From the NCBI RefSeq assembly GCF_019399895.1, contig NC_091888.1, positions 2,016,501 through 2,080,500 of the forward strand: a DNA stretch of 64,000 nt, given 5' to 3'. The notes under the pieces are model-generated. The model searched no databases. It was not told where the DNA came from and worked only from the letters and a program-made list of their open reading frames with translations. The stretch's first letter is position 1, and every line of letters starts with the position of its first letter. This DNA comes from Cardiocondyla obscurior. Taxonomy: Eukaryota; Arthropoda; Insecta; Hymenoptera; Formicidae. Below, piece by piece: positions 24,337 through 36,400 of the stretch. The position numbers and the translations under genes were made by a program.

Positions 24337-27300
24337 AAACTCATCGAGTTCTCGTGTATCTATTTTTTCGAGCCGTCGAGAAAAATTCGTTAAGGAAGAT
24401 CCGTGCCTATTACCCGACAGTTATCGAAGCAAGTCTATATTGCTTCTAGAAAGCTTGCGCCTTAAATAACATTTTTCGTCAAGTAATTAATGATACGCCA
24501 TTATTTAACGCCAATACATCCGAAAGGCTAAGAGCTCTTTTGGCACAAAGGACGTTTTAATTAAGATTAATGTACGAAAGTCGCCAGCGGTGTGTTATAT
24601 TTGTTTTCTTGTCCGCACGTCGAAAAGCAAATTTCAATCTCGTCGTCCGCGCTCGTGCAATAGCACGCACCGTGATCATCGTATCGCATCGCCCCTTCGT
24701 ATCATTTTCTCTCTCTTAAAACGCACCGACGTGATACCCCGAGCCGACGGAGATATGGAGCTACGCCCTCGAGTTCTACCCTTTGATCCCATTAGCGAAG
24801 CCCGCCGCTCGGAAAAGAAACGTTATACGTTCTTTTTTAGAACCGCCGACGAGAGACGTGGGAGACGCAGGCAGGAGAAGGATCGAGGATGCCTTTTCGC
24901 CGTGACGCGTCTTCGTTCGACGACGCGAGGGAACCCGCCGCTCGCGAGGAGGCCTACTTTGCACGTGGCCTACTTGCGGGAGACCGACGGTCATACGCGA
25001 GAGGGGCCACCGAGACGCGACGCGTGTCTCTCTCGCAAAAGAGCCGGAAAGGAGGCAGCGACGAGAGAGTCTCTCGGGCGGAGGATGTGGCGGTGGCCGA
25101 GTTGAATTCCTGCGCGACAGGGGTCGAGCTACTCGGCGCGGGCACGTCTGTATTTTTATGTAAGCCCGTAATGGCCTGTCATAAAATCGCCCGCGAAGAG
25201 AGCCCGACGAATCATCATCGGGCGATCACTGTAAAACGCGATCTCACGATCACACAGCCGTGCCGTCTCTCGCGCGAGTCATACCGCTGCTGAAAATTTA
25301 TACTTTGTTTTTTCTTTCCTCCATTCCTTATTTCAAAGAGAAAGCAAAGGATTTTCTTAATTAGATTCGCGCGCCTATGTCCTCGCACAATAGTAAGGCG
25401 GGACACGGATTTTTTTTTTTTCTCACCTAACACGTACGTGATTATAAACAAGACATTAACGTTCGGTCGTTTCCGTTCCGCTTCCACCTGTGCGTCTAAC
25501 GAAGTATCGTCAAATTCTACGTTTTCCAAGCAAAGTCGTGGCTCTGCGGAGAAATTCCCAAACGAGAAAACAAGCCCGAGTTCCGTTTTGCCATCCAATA
25601 AGCGGCCGTGAATCGAGTGATCTAACTGTTGGAAATCGTGGCGCTCCTCGCGTCTCCCTCGCCGCGGAAGTGTGGTTAATTAATCGCATCGCATCTATTC
25701 GGTTATGATAATACGCGAGCAACGAGGTCAGGAGTACGGGCACGAAGAAAAAGCGGCGATGTGCCGTCAGTTGGCGGACCCCTGAGTGCGATGCACGGTC
25801 CAACGGTATTCAAGACGCATCTGTACGCACATCGACACAATATGCGAGAAAACAGGAACGCTCCGGCGAGATCTTCGAGGTACCGTTCGCGAGACATTTC
25901 CCTTTAATCTTTTTTTTTTTTTTCCTTCTTTAGAATCGGACTCGCTGAGCAATACGTCGTACAACGAACACAAAAAGATTCCACCAGCGATTCTGAGCCG
26001 CTCGAAAAACGCGCTTACGTAAGAATAATTTTAGAAAGTTTAATTTATTCCCGTTTAATAAGCGACATCGAAAAAGGTCGTACGCAAGCGCCGCGTCGTT
26101 CACGACCCCGCTCATTTCGTTTCGATTCCGCGTCGTGATGCGTGGTTAGACATCCAGCGGCCGATCGTAATCACAAGTGTGTACGGATTGCACCTCTGAC
26201 CGCGGGGCGTGTGGAATCGATCAAATGCCAGCAAAACTCCCGCCCGATAGCCATGACGAAGCGTGACGTTGGGGGAAAGGAAAGAAAAAAAAAAAAAAAA
26301 TGAAAAAGACATTGTGACTCGGGATGTCGCAATTGGTAAGGTCGATCGCGTGAAGCGTAACGAGCACGTAGGTAGATGCAACGTGCAACGGCCACGTGTT
26401 AAAATAGATAGACAGTTAGATAGCGCGAACGATTAAGTGAGAAAGAGAGACGGAGAGAGATAAAGGAGGAGAAGGAGAAGGCCCTGTCATTTCCCTGTCG
26501 GTGTGCCTAATCGCGGTGAAGTCGGAGGAAACCGTATTCATAAATCATGCCGCTTTCAAAACTGGTTGCGCGACGCGGACATGCTCTCATTAATACCGCA
26601 CGCTTCGGCCGCGGTAATTGAACGGAGCCTCGTGCCTCGATCGGCGCGGCTTTTCGCGCGAGTCGTGTACTATTGCGTCCTCGCATTATCTCGATCGTGC
26701 CATAATACCCGCGGAAGTCGCGCGACTCGCAAAGAGCTCGAACAAACGATTTTTTTTTTCCTCCCCCCCTCAATCGTCACGAGCAGCGGGAAGCATAAGC
26801 ACGCCGATGATCTAGATCGATATAAAATTATTAGACAAAGGGAACAATCGCGCGAGGCTTCTCGCAAGACGGCGACCTGGCTCGCGTTTGGTCCGGAGTT
26901 TATTTCGTACCTCCGTTCTTCATACCGACGCGGTGAGACAGAGGCTATTGTAATCGTCGCTGCCTAGCGCAACTCTAGACGGTGCAGCTGTGTGTGGCTG
27001 GCGCGTCGAAAATTAAATTTCAAAATTTATATATAACTTGAAATATATACATATGATATAATTATGCATGTATAAAAAAGAAATGTATTGTCTTGTGAAA
27101 AATAAATTCCTCAAAGATTTAAATTTGATTTTTTTTTTCTTTTTCTACTCGAAAATTTACCTTATTCTTCTGTTATCCTATCAAGACGCAAGCGACTTTG
27201 CTTCCACCGATTACTTTCGAGCGCTACATAACTCATGTCTTATTTCTCGTCGTTTGTACGCTTAGGTCGGGAGTTGAAGTTGCATTACAATCGCCGCAAG

Positions 27301-30300
27301 AGAGGCTGAACGGTAACGGCGATCTAACAACGCTCGTGACGAAACAACGAAAGGCGATTATTACTCCGTATGTCGATCGTGCGATAAGGTACCGAACCGA
27401 TAAATTGATTCGAATGCTTTTTCGCGATTACGTTATAGCCGCCTCCTCGTGACGCACCGCGGATTCCGATCGCATTAAAGTTTCCCAATTGCTTCTAATG
27501 CACGGCGGTTTGTCGTTAATCCGTGTTTCGCGCGCTCAGATGATCCTCGTAATTGCGATCCAGCGTGGAAACGTTATTCACTGCGCAAACCTATGCATGC
27601 GTGAACAAGACACAACCGTGACAATATAACGCGCGTGGATTTACATGGCACGCGTTCGTTCTCGCGCCGAGAATATCTCAATGCGAACAAGCGGAACATT
27701 ACCTTTACGTAAACGCGTTCGGCATTCACCGTAGGGAGATGTGATATAATTCAGCGATAGAAATCGCCACGCCGTCACGATTATTGCGCAATTAGTTTGC
27801 ATTATCTGACTTTGCTTCCGACAGACGCACAAACGTGCCTGATCGGGTATCGAATATTAGCTGGTCCATTAAGTCGGAGATTTGCGTTTCCGCAGTCGTT
27901 ATGAAATTAAAAAAAAAAAAAAGTAAAAGCCGTATACATTGGGGCGATTCGGTCGGTGTTTGCCACACACCACGCGAAAGGTCCGCTACGTTATAAACCG
28001 TTCTGTGATTTATCACGAAATTTCCTATGGAGACGTTCGCGTTGATACGCGCGCGCGTACAAAGATATACGGTGTCGACAGATGTCGACATACTTCTCGG
28101 ACTTCGCAGTCCGTCGAATATCTTCAATCGCCGCATGCGGAATCATTCTACTTTCAAGTCGCGGTAATATATAAAAAAAAAAAATAGTCTACAATGAATA
28201 AATCACGTAATGAAAGAAAAAGAGGTGACTTAGATCCGCGGCTTTAATATTTTAAATACGTATATGCACATAATGGAGCCATTAATGTGCCAGCGTGCAG
28301 TTAACAAATTCCTGAATACAATCGGCCGGGTCGCAGAATTGTATTACACAATCCGCGCGGTTTCGTATTCCATCGCGGTGTAGTGCACGATCCGCCGAAA
28401 TATGACACGGCGTTTCGCGCCAATTAATTGCGGCAGATCGCAACGATTAACGTAATTGCACGCAATTAGCGCGCCGGGGATGTAAATCCGTTCAGCATTA
28501 TGCAACGACGTCTTCACGACGATCTTGTATAATAGTTGGAATCTCGCGAGATGCCGATACGCAAGCCGGGTAATCTCTAATGTGCGCGCGGCAAAGTGAA
28601 TTTAACGGAGTCGCCGTTATACAACGAATCCGAGCGGTATTTTAAAACCGTATGGAAACGGAATTCGCATAATGGTGGAAACATTTGCGAGCGCGGCGGG
28701 AGCGGGATTTTCCGGTGAGAACATCGTTAAGCACTCGCGAGACCTCGCCGCCGACATGGCACCCCAATGTTTGCGGAGCCGGAGAAATTGTGGGTCGGCT
28801 CGGGTACACCCCGCCGCGTGTTACACATACTTAGAAACGAGATCGCATCTATAAAAGTTACGTCTAAAGTGCGCACTTCTCGCAAAAGTTAAAAACAAAC
28901 GTCAGAGATGTTCGCACGGATCTCTCCTTCTCTCTTACGTGGGCTGTGAGCTACATAAATTGTATGGAGAAAAGAAGTCGCGTCTTATCTCGGCATCAAT
29001 TTCTTGAAACACAAAGAATTCTCGAGATATAAAATTAGAACGATCGCCAGCAACCTTGTACATCATAAGCAAGGACTAGATAACGTCGAGCGATTGAGAG
29101 ATAACGAGTGACGTAACAACGCGCCGGATTAAAAGTAACGTCGATTACGCGTCGCGATTTCAGCGAATAATTAAATCGTGTACGTGCATTTGTTTATCTA
29201 AAACAGCTGGTGAAAATAAACGAGGGTGTATATCTTGAGCCCTGAGAATTTTAATTAATAGTCGAGATTAACTTTCGGAAATTGCATCCAAGGGAGCGTA
29301 AATTTTTGGTCTGAGCGCGATCTCGGGGCACGTTACAGCCGGGTGTCAAATTGCATCGGCGACGCGGAATGCGAATGCGTTGGACTGCAGGATTCCTTTC
29401 ACCGATCGGTATGTTAATCTTTTGCGATATTTAAATAATACGCCGCAGCACTTGGAACGGAACAGAGTAAAGAACCGGTACTGTTCGCGGCACAGGAGCG
29501 AAACGTGTCAAGGCGCGAATGCAAATTTCCGAACAGCCGGAATGAGTATCGATCGCATGTAATTGTAGCGGATATATAATTTCTCTTGCCTAATAATCGT
29601 ACGTTGCTTGATAACGTCCTTGCCGTTATCTCTGGCGTTAACTGGTCGACCCGATAAAAATATCATGATATCAAACAGAAATTGCTATCAATAAAAGCAC
29701 TTCGAATGAATCGAATAAGAGCACATTGCAAATGAATTATGTAATATTTGCATTATGTTTTAATCGACAATTTTTTTTTTTTTTTCTTAAACATATCGGC
29801 GCGATAAGTTTGTTACCTTTTTTTTTCTCTTAAGAATTAATTACTTCAAATTACCAATTAACAAGCTAGATATCACGTTATTAATTAAACCAGTTTTAGA
29901 TATGTGGTTTATTAATGTAATAAATCTAACAACGTTTGGAAAATATTAGTAAATGTTAGAAAATCGTTTTTTTTTTTTTATCGAATTATCAATGCTTAAT
30001 TTATCAATAAAAAATAAAAATATTAATGTGAAAATTTAGATTAATATAATTTGTTTATGAGAAAAAAAAAAAAATTAAGAAAATTGTCATCATACAGAAA
30101 TAAACAGAATAAACGTCATATCGGCAAGACAAAGTTTGCAGCACAAACAATATCTCGATAACGAATCGTCAGATGTTCGAATGCTGTTGGTGGCATTTTC
30201 CTATACGGGAAAGAAAGAAAAAAAAAAAAGCCTAGACCGAGATCTAATCTTGCATTTACGACGCAACAGTTGTCGAGCACGTGGAGCGAGGAATTTTTGT

Positions 30301-30800
30301 AAAAGGTGGACCCTGTACCACGAACCGGAGATGTCGAGTTAGTAGTGGGTGAAAGATAGATAATTGGTCTATAATCGTTTAAACGATAACGTCGAAATTG
30401 GCCGACAACGTCCCAAGAATTCCTGAAACGCTTTACGCTAACAAAAATCGACGAAAACATGTCCGCGTATTTACCCCGAGTGCTTGCTTCGCAGCCATAT
30501 ATTTCTAGAGATTATCGTAAAAGATCGACACGCACTTTTATCACGACACGCATTTAGTCCGTGGTGGCCAGATAACGTGTGGGTCGTACGGATAGAAAAT
30601 CATTTTTCTTCCGACCTCGTAGACGCTGCGAGGAGCTCGATCGCGTCTCGTCATCCAGGATTAACCGCCGATAAAATCACATCCGCGCACGTAAGTACAA
30701 TTCTCATTCGCCGAAGTAGCGGCACTCATAATCTATCCTTTCCTCGCGACCGGCCGGCCGGTATTTAACGACGATATATCACACGCGTCGCTTGCAACGC

Positions 30801-30822
30801 GTGCACGCACGTGTGCGTGCAC
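30801..30822. repeat. Inverted repeat, 10-bp arms with 2-bp centre
   Basis: GTGCACGCAC and GTGCGTGCAC are perfect complements separated by GT. It resembles the palindrome at 10681-10700 in composition (alternating purine/pyrimidine, ACGTG cores). Confidence 0.7.
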
Positions 30823-33800
30823 TTCAGCTCCGGCGATCCAGTTTCACGAGGGGTGCAACGCATTTAAGGCAGACGGGGAGAAGGGGAGGAAAACGAGAGA
30901 GCCCTATTTTCAAACCCGATGGCCGACGTATACGTGCTCCCTTTAATGCGAACACGCGTATACACGCAATTTACGCACGTGTGTTGCGGCGAAACCACAA
31001 AAACTGTTTTTCCTCGACGGGGCTATATCCCTCCCGCCCTTTCACGCGAGGGAGAAACGACCGCCGGCGCCAACGCTAATGCGGCGCTTACTCCACTGGA
31101 ATGCAACTGTGTCGCGACTGGGAACGCACACGCGTGCTGCATGCATCATCCGCGCCGATGAATCCGAAGATGAACCGACAGTATATTATTCATGATCCGA
31201 GTCTCAAAGTTTAATTTTCGTTAACGCCTATTTATGACGGTAAAATACTTAAAACTATCAAGATAAAATTTCCCTTTATTTCGTCCGTGTCTCTTTTCCT
31301 AATCTACGTCGAAATTATATTTTTATTATTAAAAGGGAGAAGAAAAATCGTGCTTTTATACAGTTAAACGAGATCAAGACGTAAAGTTTTTACATTTTAC
31401 GATAAATGTTCGTAAAAAAAAAAAAAAAATCAAGGTCGGTAGTAAACGGGATGATTCGTTCCACTCCTTCACGATGAAAGAAATCGTCTTCGCGAGGCGC
31501 AGCTTTGCCGCCGGATCCTCGTTTCTTATTCGCGCGAAAGAAAGAAAAGAAAAATTACTATAGAGAGGAGCGAAAAACAGCGGGATGCAGCGATGCAGCC
31601 GCGCGTTGTTTAGTCACCAAACAGGGTATCCGATTAAAATACCAAGCGTCGAGAATAAACTGACTTCTCTAAAAATAGCGGGCCCGCCTGTCACAGCCCG
31701 TTCCCCGTTAGACCCGCAAGCACATGACGCATTCGATGCCACGCATCCGGGGCCTTTTTGTCAATGTGACGTTATAACGCGTGCCAGCTTCGCGTATGGT
31801 CCGCCACGCATCTCTTATTTACTTCCGCGGCCCTAATAATAATAATCCCACGTATATCGACGCCCGCACACGCCTTTCAAATGTACTCGGTCTCTCTAAT
31901 GGATTCTCTACTTAATCGAGAACCCAAACATTAGCTCAGCAACACGAAACTCTATCTGTCGGAATAGCATTTGACGCTAACAAATATAATTATTAGCAAA
32001 TAGGTGACGGTCGCTGATTGAATTACGCATTTCTCCCTGCTTCCCTCTCGATGTTTCTAACGCAGCAAGAATCTACCACGGCGATTAAGGCTCAACATTT
32101 CATCGCATATGCACGATGCGCAACGCGCACAAAGCACTTTAAACCAATTTAGTATGCATCCCGCCATTCTTCCATCGGCGACTATAATCCTGCCGTGAAT
32201 TGAGAATAGAACCGTTTCGCGTTCGCACCTTTCTATTGATATCAAGGCCGACGATATTCCCATTATGTAAAGAAAAAAAAGGAAAAAAAAAAAAAAGAGG
32301 CGCGGGAAAAGAAACGGAAACTGGTTCGATCGAAAAGGCACGCAATTGGTGAAAGGCGGTAAAATTTCACTGCCCGTATAGTTTGAAATTCCCTTCTCTC
32401 TTCGGCGACGTTTATGTCGATTCCGCGATGCTCGAATCGAAGTTTCACGAGGCAACAACCCGTTCGGTTCCTCAATACCGCGCGATCTTGCAGAATTAGT
32501 GCGGTGATCTAGGTTTCTGGACCCGCGATATAAGGATCGATCTTCGCGCGACCGCTTTCCATGGCTATTAATCAAGTGCAATTTTTTTTTTTTTTTTTAC
32601 CTATCGTAAACCCTTTCTTCGCGAGGAAAAACCAGACAAAAACATTTATCGCGACGATTACTTCGAAAAAGTTTTCTGACAGCAGAAATAATCAGATATA
32701 AAATTTGTGTATTATTTTATAAACGAGTGATAGAACTATCCGTTAATCGAGACGCTGTGAGGACCCGACGCGACCTCGCGTCACCCACGTGAGAGGAAGA
32801 GAGAGAGAAAGACACACGCTGGTCCACGCACGCAGCCCAATTAAGACCCACGCATGCGATTAGCAATCGAGAAGCGGCGCGCCTCTACGGCGTCTGCGAC
32901 GTTAGTTACGTGATACGGAGACTTCTCCACGGCGCGCGACAAAAAGCACATGTCCCGAGATAAGCCGCGCACGATTAGGTTCAGTTATCCCCCTTGTCTC
33001 TTTGAATCTAATTAAAAAAAAAAAAAAAGAAAAAAAACCGGATGACGTTATCTGTCTCGATTTATCGTTTTCGTTTAATCTCCACGTCGGCGGCCGATCG
33101 CGGCGATTCTCTCGATCGAAGGTGAGCGCGCCCACGTGGCGGCGCTTTCGAGGCTGCCTTTTAACGCCGCTTCCAACGCCGGGCCGCCTCCTCGCCGGTT
33201 GCCTGGAGAAGCGGCCCATTACCCGCGATGACACAATAACAACAACGACAAAGGCCGCGGCACGACTTACGCAAGGACGCGTGGAAAGTAAGAGGCGCGA
33301 GTGCCATACTGACGAGGCAGATGCTGCGGTTCCTTTCTTTTCTTCCCGACGGGATCGAATCGCCCGGGCGAATCTTCGCGACGCCGGGCGGCTCGTTTTT
33401 CAAGCCCCGCTGTAGATTAAATACGAGCGAACGTCGCGATTATTCGGGTAGACGAGGCGGCGATCGCGAGAGACGGGAATAGGAAAATTCGCTATGACTC
33501 ACGGGTTCTCACAAGTGAACCTTGTTCGGTGCGAGAAAACATACGGTCGGTTTATCCGCCAATGATCGCAGACGCTCACGACAGCCCGAAAGAGTTCGTA
33601 ATGCATATTTAATTATTGCCCTTAATTTTCTCCGCGAGTACATCGCGGCCGAGATATCTGCTCCGCCTGATCTTTCATCAGCCAACAATAAGTCAGATTA
33701 CGTTACACGTCCGACGAAGATACGGCTGACGAAATTCGCGTCGGCAAAAAATAGCACTATCGATAAGGAATGAAAGACACTTCGTCGTCTTATCTATTAT

Positions 33801-36324
33801 AAGTTATATTCAAAAGTCATGGGTAACGAAACGAAAAAAAAATGCACTTCTCGCGGCGTTTGCGTTTGCTTTTTTTTTTTAATTTTGTATCTTTTTTATT
33901 CGCTTTAAACTCTTTACGGCTCGTTAAAAGGGTTAAATATTCAAGTACCGACGTGTCACGAGCTGCAGCCCAGCATATCGGGCAATATATTTCGAAGACA
34001 ACATCGTACGCGGGGCGGAACTATCGGCCGACTAGATAAGGGAGCCCGTAGATCTCCTTGCTCGGTTATTACGTGATTAGATCACACGCATCTGGGCAGC
34101 GGCATTTCGCTCGCCAAACCGGCTCGAGTCTGATGTTTCTTATACGCATTTCGATACGGCACTGCGGTACGATGCGGTATTAGCCGCGGCACATACATCG
34201 CGGTGCATTAATATCGCTTGAAACCTCTAAATTGCATCTCGATACAGATGAGAGCGCCGTAACTAAAATAAAATATGCAAGATCCTCGGCGTTTTAATTA
34301 CCGGTGCGATATTCAAATAAAAAAAGAAAAGAAAAGAAAGACAAAAAAAAATGGTACTTTTATCGGCAAGTTTTTTTCTCCCAGACGGTTATAATTAAAT
34401 GATAAGAATATTTTATCGTGAACCGTGCAAGGCTCCGCCGCCGTGCACCCGGATGAGTCTCGAGATCGCCGAGTGAACGTAGCAACGTGCGTGCATTCCC
34501 GGCACGCTCCGCGAAACAGAACGCGAACGCGGAAAACGACGCTCCCGCGAGGCGAGAGTATACGGAGTCGATGATAATCGACGCTCACCGCCGTATTACA
34601 TTGCGTTAACACAGTTTTCTCCCGAAGCGTCGGCGCGCGGTGAACGCCGTCGCCGTCGAGGCCGCAGACGTGGCGCCGATCTAACCGCTCCGGCCGGTGC
34701 AGCGTTCCGCTCGGCCTAAATCGCTCGCAGCTCTCCTCCACCTCGTTCGAACGAGCCAGCCAGCCCCGCCGTAATCGATCGAACGATCGCGCTCGCAATC
34801 CGACTGCAAAGACTCGCAAAGCAACGGCGGCGGCTATGCGGCGAACACGTGCTGCTTGCCCCTACGATCAATTACGCGAATCCGATTCCCCGGGCCCGAT
34901 CGCCGATCGGATTGATCGGCCACTGTACGGAACGTCACGATGCAAATAAAAGACGCGGTATTTTTCCATTAGGGGAAACGGGAGAGGCGATAAAATCGGA
35001 AGCACGTAGACGTTGTGGGAAATGGAGAGAGCGCCGTGCCGCTTCCCGATCGCGCGCAGCGATTCCGCCCGATGATAATAATTACGTAAGGCCGCGAGAT
35101 ATCGGCGTGTGGTTTCGAACGCGAAATTGTGTTACGGTAAAATAATGACAGCGATTCGAGAAACGTACGTAAGCTAACGGATACGAAACAAACAAATTGC
35201 ATTTTGAGAGCTCGCGAGACATCGTCGCTTTTCCGCGACGAGGAATTTTTATCGAGTGCATGCGCGAAAATTCACGAATGATTAAATATCATTACGATAT
35301 TATTTCCTTCCTTCACGTTAGAGAACAATCCTAATATAATCGATGTCGCGTCGTTATACCGCGGACCTGTGCCGGTTTCACTTTCGCGACGAGAATCCAC
35401 GTCGATTATCTCCTTCGACGCGACGCCGACAGATTTATAAACTGCACGTCAATTATCCGAGCGCAAAGTAACGAGATTTGCTTTCCTGTAATATCCAGCA
35501 AACAAACGAAAAAAAATTCTAATTCTTCTATTTCCCACCGGTGAACTCTAGTCGCGTGAATCTGTCAGTTTATTTCCCTTTTCGCTCGGCAACAGAAACC
35601 CTCGCGTTAAAACTCGCGATAACTTATTTCACCGGTCGACGTGTCGTGTCGTGTCGCAAATAAGTCGCGGCACAAAGGCCGTTCCGGTTTGCGCTCGGAA
35701 AATACGATGACCCTAGGCGAAGGATCACGCGACGTAACGACCGCCACAGAATCCGGTGGGACGGTCAGATTCTCAGAAAGATGATCAGCGGAGCATATAG
35801 ATACGGTCGCCGTATAATTCCTTTTCACCTTTCCGGTTAACCTAACGACGTCGATATGCAATCGTGCTCAATGAGAGGGAACGCCATTTAACTTGTCTCG
35901 AGCGTGGCATCTGCGGGAGGAAAGGGCAAGCGCGGCTATCGTCTCTGCTACTGCAGCCTTTCTGTCCCGATAATCGCCGTCTACTAGTCGCTACTTTAAT
36001 GCTACACATTTACGTATATCGCGTTAACAGAATTCTCTTCCCGGCGCGAACGGCCGCGGACACTGGCAGGCTAGTGCCTATTTAACGGTTGGCCGCGCGA
36101 ACTAAGCGCCGGCTCTTTTTACTCTCGCATGATCGGGATAACGCGAATCAGCTGCTACATCGTGGGAAGATCCCGCGTGGTCGCAATTAGCGCCGAAGTC
36201 AGCGCCTCGGAAAGATATCCCGCTGATAGCGCTAAAAATATATCATCTAATCCGTCCGCTATTTATCAACGCCGGAGTCACGCGCAATAACCAATATTTT
36301 CAGAATTTTCAGAATTTTACTCAC

Positions 36325-36400
36325 CATTTCGGGAGGCGCAAGAAAATGAAATCAAGTTTGAAACGTGGACTTACCTGTAACAAAAAATAAAAATGCTTTC
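36325..36400 (-). promoter_or_regulatory. Recursive splice site (ratchet point) with 50-nt cryptic exon
   Basis: On the minus strand, a T-rich tract (ATTTTTATTTTTTG, 36394-36381) leads into TTACAG, directly abutted by GTAAGTCC; the junction is 36375/36374. This is an acceptor fused to a perfect donor, the hallmark of zero-nucleotide recursive splice sites in long insect introns. Fifty nucleotides further on is a second strong donor, AAATG|GTGAGTAAAA (36325/36324). Known Drosophila recursive sites are defined as short cryptic exons by just such a downstream donor, which is then skipped. The orientation matches the kinase gene. Inclusion of the 50-nt exon after the kinase exon would read CGG TAA, an immediate stop, so it is not a coding cassette. 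Sequence pattern certain; function inferred. Confidence 0.7.

Larger units (their letters stand above)
20828..36324 (-). other. Kinase intron 1 continued: no supported exon
   Basis: About 15.5 kb without convincing coding sequence. Contents include homopolymer tracts (A at 21212-21235 and 22649-22674; T at 24317-24336 and 32581-32598), AT-rich patches (21950-22140, 29680-30110) and a nearly perfect inverted repeat at 30801-30822. A weaker AG|GTGAGA junction lies on minus at 25427/25426. An exon-like block on plus at 30495-30690 has an acceptor and GTAAGT donor but no partners. Confidence 0.45.

Noticed and set aside
25426..25690. Open minus-strand frame ending at TTAG|GTGAGA
   Set aside because: Protein-like in parts, but no start, a weak acceptor, and no partner exon; chance frames of this length are common here.
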